Translations under genes and position numbers: made by a program
Part shown: piece by piece, positions 58,187 through 64,000 of the stretch
How the letters are laid out: every line of letters begins with the position of its first letter
How positions within the stretch are numbered: the first letter of the stretch is position 1
The notes under the pieces: model-generated
What the model was told of the DNA's origin: nothing
Databases searched by the model: none
What the model saw: the letters and a program-made list of their open reading frames with translations, nothing else
NCBI GenBank assembly: GCA_009192285.1
Contig: CM018609.1
Coordinates: forward strand, 823,282 to 887,281
DNA length: 64,000 bases
From: Morchella semilibera
Taxonomy: Eukaryota > Ascomycota > Pezizomycetes > Pezizales > Morchellaceae
Direction: 5' to 3'

Positions 58187-59982
58187 TCCTGATGCTTTGG
58201 CTCGTTCTGTAATTATTGCCTTGCCACTCGCTACTGCAGGTATCGCCGAAGGTCTCGTGCCCATATACCACCGTTTTAGCACGCAGACCCCCTCGCCCCG
58301 GCCTACAATGTAGTGCTACCCAGGCACAGTCCAAGGTGGGACTAAAGGCCAATATTATTCCGGCCCATCTTGTCCCAGTACCAGTGGACTTGGTTCGAGT
58401 GAGCAACTATGATGAGCTTAGGGTTTGTTGTTGTTGTTATTTTATTGTTAATATTTGCTGTTAGTGTCAGATTATTAATTTGATATGAACTATAAGCCTT
58501 AAGCTTAAAGCTTGGTTTACTGAGTGAGTGATTGATTTTCCCATTATTGCCTAAGGATTTTATGTCGTGGTGTGGGGTTTTTTTTTCTTTCATTACGATA
58601 ACTATTAACGTGATTCATGTGTGTCAGTGCAGTGGATTGCATGCTCTTATGCTTAGATGCCACCGCCATCTTGAGACTACACGTCGTCGTTACCCCCCAA
58701 ATCAAAATGGCCGTCTAGTAAAGCTAGCTTCGAAAAGAAATTCTCAAAGAACTTCTCCCCCTTTTCTTAGCTAGCTACGTACTCCTCGATATAGTTGAGC
58801 TGTTTGAGAAGTGACAATTAAGAGCTAGTAAGCTTCGAGGCAGATCGAACTTCAAGACCCCTCACGATCGTCCCTAGAGAACGTCACCAATTGGTCAAGT
58901 AAGCTACATACATAGCTAGCTAGCTGAGTACCGGCCAGCCAGCTGTGCACAAATCAACTAACTAGCACTAGCTAGCTACACGTAATTCTCATGATCAGAT
59001 CAGCATAATTAAGTACAATATGAAGATATATATGTATATACTAAACATCAAAACTTTCCTATTAATTCAATATTCTAGTCTAAGTAAGTACTGAATACTA
59101 CATACCTGTAAACTCGAACTCATGTCACTTAAGTACGTACGTGTCGATCCAAGTTCACACGCCGCTATAATATCGTACCTGGCCAACAATGATCATATTA
59201 TCCTTCCACCGTACGTACAATTCATACTACGATCCCCGAGGCTCCATTGGGCCAATTGAAACAGAATTCAAATACCGCAACCTCCCAATCAAGACATGTT
59301 TGGCTAACCTCTTGCTTCAGCCAAGGGGTCAAACAGGGCTGGTAGGACTAAGTACGTGTTTTTCTTTTCTTTTCTTCCTTCCTCCACTTTTTTTTTTTCT
59401 TTTTTTTTTTTCCTTTTTTTTTTTTTCCTCTCTCCCTTAGCTTTTCTTTTACAAGCGAGGCCTGACATAAGCTGGGCTGTGGGCTTTACCTATTAATTCT
59501 CCTCGTGAAAATTTTCATCTGACCTCTTGACCTCCTGACCTCTTGACCATATCAAAACCATCCATCCATCATCATCATCATCATCATCATCGTGCAGTGT
59601 TTAACTAGCGCTAGCTGCAGCCATCCGCAATTGCGTTATTACAACTCCCGAGGGAGCGGTAGCTGATAATGACACTTGCACCCACACCCTAGTAGGAACT
59701 CTGGGGTTATATTTACAGCCTACCCGACCCCGGATCACTCTCCCCAAAGCCCATGGTCCGTTCTCTTTTAAGGTGCATGCGTGGTATCAGGGCAATCCCT
59801 TTAAATACCTCTTTAACACCCCAGACATCCTTCTCCCCCTCTCCCCCTTTTCTCGAAGCTAGTGTGCTGAATTTTTCAAAGAAAACTGTCTAAACAACCA
59901 GCCCGATACCTCCTCTCAGTACTTTGCTCTAGATTCACACCACACCAAGCTATATCAACCTTAAACTCTACCAGATCAAATC

Positions 59983-60768
59983 ATGACCAATATGAGTTCG
60001 AAGCCAACGACTACCGCGAATCACACCCTCCCAACTAATATTGAGGGAGAGGTGGTGTGCCTAGCGTGCCTACACAAGGATTGTGACGGTATGCCTTCCC
60101 TTCCTTCCCCGCAGTATATAAACAAAATGCTGACTTGATACTCATTTAGACTACTACATTCCGATGCATCTAGACGTATTTTGCGCCCAGTGTAAAGAAG
60201 ACATTCCCAAGAGGATCCGGAACTGCCTTGCGCTATTCGAACGAAATGCAAAAGAGTTTTGTGAGAACCGGCACTGCAACGACCCCGACTGCTACACGTG
60301 CAGCATCGGTAGAGCATCTGAAGAGGAACTGGAGTATTACGAAGATTTTGCTTATCTATATCCGTACCACAATACCCCCGCTGAGGCCTTCGAGGCGTGC
60401 CGTAAAGCGTTCCAGTTTGTGGCCATGGCTATAGAGTATTACAATATCGATGAGAAACTTTTAAAATTATTCCAAGAAGCTACCACTAATGCCGAAGGTA
60501 TGTGTTCATTGATTGGTATAAAACCTGCCTTTAAGGGTTTCATGTGCTGACCACAAAAAAAAAAACAGAAAACAACTACTATCCGGAGTTGGACTTTGCG
60601 TCTCAAACTGTCTGTTGGGTTGGCATGACTTTGGCAGGGGGTAATTTAGATATATTGAAGGATCATATCATGCAGTGGAGGGTGAGATCTTGGGGGCATG
60701 ATCTGTTGAATTCTCTCGTTGGGCATTCAAAGTCGCCGCGTCCCTTGAATACGTTTCTTAACAATTAG
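59983..60768 (+). CDS. Small Cys-rich protein of unknown function, three exons
   Basis: Exons are 59983-60088, 60150-60497 and 60569-60768, with introns of 61 and 71 bp; phases 1 and 1 join cleanly to give 217 residues. The N-terminal third is Cys/His-rich: VVCLACLHKDC (near residue 24), FCAQC (near 45), FCENRHCNDPDCYTC (near 71). The spacing suggests one or two zinc-binding sites, but no standard finger pattern fits. The rest looks helical (EEELEYYEDFAYLYPY, AFEACRKAFQFVAMAIEYY, CWVGMTLAGGNLDILKDHI) with no signal peptide or membrane helix, so a cytosolic or nuclear protein is likely. The ATG was chosen because it opens the only frame that fits the first intron. I do not recognise the family; it may be lineage-restricted. 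Confidence 0.7.
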
Positions 60769-63370
60769 AGGGAAGGTTTAGGCCCCTTGAAAGGCCATGC
60801 GAAATATCCTACTTGCAAGTATTGTCATGCATTTGTTGTATATATAGATCCGTTGTATTATAGCCTTGAATAAATATTAAAGGGTGGGGAATAGACACAT
60901 TATTGACAGGGGGTAGAGCGGTAACGGTACTGTTTAGATCTCCAGTAGATCCCGCGCACATGGGCTCTCTTCCACACTTGGCAGGCCTACTTCTTCCCAA
61001 CGGCTAGGAAAGATGCTTGAGTGACCAGTGAGCTTTTGTTGCCTGCCGACATTATTTTCTTTTTTGCCTCCTCTGTCTGACATTCGAATCACGGCCTCTG
61101 GTATTGAGGGTCCAAAGAAAAAAAAAATACGAGAGATTAGAGTGACGTCATGTCCCGCGGAGTCTAAGATATAATAATATTCCATCATCGTGAGGAATCC
61201 CAATCGGGTCCTCTGTAATGTTTAATAATGTCACAGGCCACAGACACTATCGGTGGTCGGTGAGACATTCCTGGTCCCCAGAGTCGGTTCTCGAGTACGA
61301 AGGAACACTACTCCGCGGGTATTTTATTTTTTCTTTTTTTTTCTTTTTTTTCTTTTTTCTTCCCTTCTTTTCTTTGTGGAGGCCGATGTAGGACACGCGG
61401 TACGGTTGGTGCCCGTATTTTCCTTTCCTTTTTTTTTTTTTTTTCCTTGGTACAGGTAGGTGCGAGTTTGAACCGGATTGGAATTTGGAGATGTTCCCGA
61501 GACCAGGATTTTGGGGGGAGTTGACCGGTTCGGGACAGTGGGGAGGGGGGGGGGGGGGTTGATGGAGTGAAGGAAAGGGAGTGGGGATAGGCCAGAATAC
61601 CTACATGTACACAGCTTATGCACACACTACATACATGGTACATACATGGCTAGACTGACCATGGAACTCGATTGTTGCAGCTTGTTATTGTCATTATTGC
61701 AGTGGGTTCGTTTTTGTTACCAACCAGCGGTGTAGTTAAAAGCTTGCCTAACTAACCTTTGTGAGCCCTTGCACCTCAGATGTTGTTGACCCCTGGATTG
61801 TCGAGTTCCCTGGGAAGCTTGCGTACTTTAATTAATTGTCTGCTGCTCATAGCACTACCAGCTTTTCGTCGCCGACGTTCTGGTACATGATCGAATGCAA
61901 GGGTGTTGTTACTATTATGGAATCCCTTGACATGCATTCCATGGCCAGCTTAATTCGGCCTTGAAGCTTTTCTTTTCACAAGACCACAAACCCTTTCTTC
62001 GGTTTCATAATTACATGTACATGTACAGTACCATTAAGCTAGTAATACGGTAGGAATATGGTACAGTAGCTATAGTAATCTGGTTTAATATAGTGATTTC
62101 CACTTAGTGGGAGTCGAGGACAATCACGGGGGAACCTGATTAGAAATATGAAGAAACAAAAAGAAAACAAGAGAATAAGATACGAGTACAATCCCCCTTA
62201 ATCAACCTCGAAATTAATGGGATCTAATACTAAAGCCCTACCAAAAATTTGAAAACCTGACCTGGTGCACATGTATAATAGACACAGGACTATCATAACC
62301 ATCAATAAATCTACTATCTCGGAGTGTTAATTACAATCCACGATAGGGACTTTAATTGCGCTTACAGTCTTTTGCCATGAAGTACGTGCATGAATCACGT
62401 TGGTTTTTTTTTCCTTTTTCTTTCTTTCCTTTTCTTTTTCTTCTCTGTACGCTTTCGTCGTCTAGGCATACGCGCTAGAGAGTTTTGGGACCGGTATCCA
62501 TGATTCACATATTTTTTGTTTTGCCGACGCGTTATTCCCCTCGATTTAGGGTCTATTCGGTTAACACAAAAATCCATAGATTGGTTGCAATCTATGGATT
62601 GGGCCTAATAAGATAATCACCTCCGGGGGTGTTTTTTTTATTCAACATATGGATTGCAACTAATGGATAAGTCCCTCTCTTATACTTTACGTATTGTAGG
62701 AAAATCTGCCCTATCGGTATACTCCATCCCTGCCAAATTTCTAGTAATTTCGAGAAGAAATGATAAAATTCGGTGTTTTTTCCAACAAACATATCTCTCA
62801 AGATATATATACATGTACCTATCCCTTCCTTATTTCCGGAAAATGCCAGCCGTTGTGGAAATGGGAATATTGCGGTATATAAGTATGTATGTCTTTCGAT
62901 TGTACGTACATGGATCATGGAGTCAGGCTTTGATGTATCAGATTGAGATCTTCATAGTCTGCCTCATAAGGTTTCAAATATCTGATATATGGTCACGATT
63001 AGGTAGACACTGTTATATACAATTCGGTAGCATACCCCGCTCTTGTTTATTGTACTATAGGTTTGACTATGATGATTTACTCGGTTGGGATAAAGTCTAA
63101 TATTCTAAGTTATACGTGGTATATGATCCTTTATCCTGGCCCTAAGCTTTGAATTAAATTTTCAAGGCCTGCGCATGTCAGGTACTACCTGTGACGAGCA
63201 AAGGAGGAAGATTCGGCATAGTATTGCGGCTGAGGTACTTTATAGAGGCGTTTGATTTATGCATATACCACCAGGTGTTTGGGATAAAGCTTAAGCTTTC
63301 ATGCATCATTCCCTCCTCTTGACATATACGTATTTACAGATCGAGAACACACAAAAAAAATATTACCAAA
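60769..63370. other. About 2.6 kb without a supported gene
   Basis: It holds T-rich tracts (61320-61370, 61427-61447), a G14 run (about 61542-61558), a CCTTTTTCTTTC tract (62403-62445), a 30-bp perfect hairpin (62571-62600) and a 148-codon frame at 62654-63100. That frame is rich in Tyr, Arg and Ile as expected of AT-rich DNA and I do not accept it as a gene. Confidence 0.45.
62571..62600. repeat. Perfect 13-bp hairpin with GTTG loop
   Basis: AATCCATAGATTG, loop GTTG, then CAATCTATGGATT. A related half-site (TATGGATTGCAACTAATGGA) follows about 45 bp downstream, so this may be the end of a decayed inverted-repeat element. Confidence 0.7.
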
Positions 63371-64000
63371 ATGCCACCAATCATCAAATTACTCTGTTTT
63401 GTGGTCCTGATTACCTTTTACGTACTACTCATATTCCAACACCTAAGGATCATCAAGGACACCGTCAACCAAACCATACTTCCCGAAGGCTTCAAAAAAA
63501 CTCCTCAAACACTACGGAAGTGGAAGACAGCGCTAGTTTTTTCTGGAATTTTGACTAGTATTCTAAACATCACCCTCATAGTTTTCTGCCTCTACCGCCC
63601 CCTGGTCGGCACCTGGGATAACAAGACCTCCCCCTGGACTAGAAGACGCCTAGCAAGGACTTATTATGTGCTTCTCAACACCGTACTACTTCTAATGTGT
63701 CTAGCCCCGATACTAGTCTTTGCTATGTCGCCGTTATTTGTTACCGGCATGGAGTGGAAGAGGGAATATAAGGATGCGTGCAAAGGCATGGCCATCATAG
63801 CTGCCCTCGACTCGCCAGAAGAGAGATCCACGAATGATATACGCTTCACGAACCAAACCACAAACCTTGGATTCAGGATGTCAATGTACCCTATCCCTGT
63901 GCCAGAAAGAATGGATCCGAATGGGGTCTACAATTTCTCCGTTACGACCAGCGGTGAGGGAGCGTCTTCGAATCCATCATGGACCCATATTGAGTATGAT
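63371..64000 (+). CDS. Multi-pass membrane protein, 5' part only (runs off right edge)
   Basis: The ATG at 63371 (CCAAAATGCC) opens a frame of 210 codons to the window end without a stop. Helix 1 is near residues 4-22 (IIKLLCFVVLITFYVLLIF), helix 2 near 56-75 (ALVFSGILTSILNITLIVFCL) and helix 3 near 100-122 (YYVLLNTVLLLMCLAPILVF). A soluble region with putative N-glycosylation sites (NQT at 156-158, NFS near 189) follows. The layout suggests a plasma-membrane or endomembrane protein with an extracytoplasmic domain after helix 3. I do not recognise the family; related uncharacterised membrane proteins are common in ascomycetes. The missing C-terminus prevents more. Confidence 0.65.
   Translation, partial: MPPIIKLLCFVVLITFYVLLIFQHLRIIKDTVNQTILPEGFKKTPQTLRKWKTALVFSGILTSILNITLIVFCLYRPLVGTWDNKTSPWTRRRLARTYYVLLNTVLLLMCLAPILVFAMSPLFVTGMEWKREYKDACKGMAIIAALDSPEERSTNDIRFTNQTTNLGFRMSMYPIPVPERMDPNGVYNFSVTTSGEGASSNPSWTHIEYD

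Larger units (their letters stand above)
54600..59982. other. About 5.4 kb with no firmly supported gene
   Basis: This holds homopolymers, a TAG microsatellite, two related miniature elements (56275-56432 and 58032-58186), telomere-like words around 56833-56878 (ACCCTAACCC and GGGTTAGGGT facing each other), AGCTAGCTA-rich DNA (58900-58980), a long T/C tract (59357-59440) and an (ATC)n tract (59567-59590). A possible 60-codon membrane peptide frame lies at 55790. The last 150 bp before 59983 are probably the promoter of the Cys-rich gene. Confidence 0.5.

Noticed and set aside
59189-59440. Open frame ending in a polyphenylalanine run
   Set aside because: The second half is the T/C tract; the first half (PIETEFKYRNLPIKTCLANL) looks somewhat protein-like but no start, donor or partner exon can be supported.
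62654-63100. Open frame of 148 codons
   Set aside because: Composition (Tyr, Ile, Arg, Ser-rich) fits AT-rich non-coding DNA, and no domain-like pattern or good start context is seen.
1-64000. CRISPR arrays, tRNA, 5S or other rRNA genes, bacterial-type operons
   Set aside because: No repeat-spacer arrays, no convincing T-loop/acceptor pairs and no rRNA-like segments were found by eye; the DNA is eukaryotic. A tRNA or rRNA covariance search would be needed to exclude small RNA genes fully.

Overview
The window looks like nuclear DNA of a filamentous ascomycete fungus. Genes carry short spliceosomal introns of about 50-80 bp with GTAAGT/GTATGT-like donors. The gene set (F-box and F-box/ankyrin proteins, a NIPA-type transporter, a fungal seven-helix membrane protein) is typical of that group. 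Gene density is low, intergenic DNA is AT-leaning, and transposable elements are plentiful. The species cannot be named from sequence alone; a pezizomycete-like genome is a guess. No tRNA, rRNA or CRISPR array was recognised.

Left part (1-15.2 kb). The 5' end of a secreted protein gene runs off the left edge on the minus strand. Next comes a nest of transposons. A Tc1/mariner-type element (about 1.49-15.2 kb) has its transposase split by two insertions, one of exactly 12,200 bp (1840-14039) and one of 137 bp (14580-14716). Both insertions share terminal inverted repeats beginning CATCAGCAA and both sit between TA dinucleotides. Removing each insertion with one TA restores a single 375-residue transposase frame with its catalytic residues. 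The 12.2-kb element encodes a Plavaka-type DDE transposase with an N-terminal C2H2 finger (one intron). Divergent from it are two tandemly duplicated, asymmetrically truncated paralogues of unknown function, then a five-exon gene with one in-frame stop. It also holds two inverted arrays of a 101-bp repeat, subterminal repeats, and a short AGCCTTC/GAAGGCT motif scattered through both coding and non-coding DNA. This cargo-carrying element and its miniature relative are the most unusual objects in the window.

Middle part (15.2-48.9 kb). A seven-helix membrane protein gene (21.2-22.4 kb) stands alone beside a gene desert (22.4-36.2 kb). The desert holds small inverted-repeat elements and many copies of the palindrome TACATGTA. 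A six-exon, about 1,498-residue F-box protein gene follows (36.2-41.0 kb), then a single-exon F-box/ankyrin gene (44.0-44.8 kb) and a NIPA-family magnesium-transporter-like gene on the minus strand (46.8-48.9 kb).

Right part (48.9-64 kb). This is mostly intergenic DNA with TA-flanked miniature elements, long homopolymers and a TAG microsatellite. It includes an ambiguous coding-like patch at 53.7-54.6 kb and a three-exon Cys-rich small protein gene (59.98-60.77 kb). The start of a membrane protein gene runs off the right edge (63,371 onward). Outside the transposon there is no sign of operon-like or clustered pathway organisation, and the host genes look like unrelated single loci.
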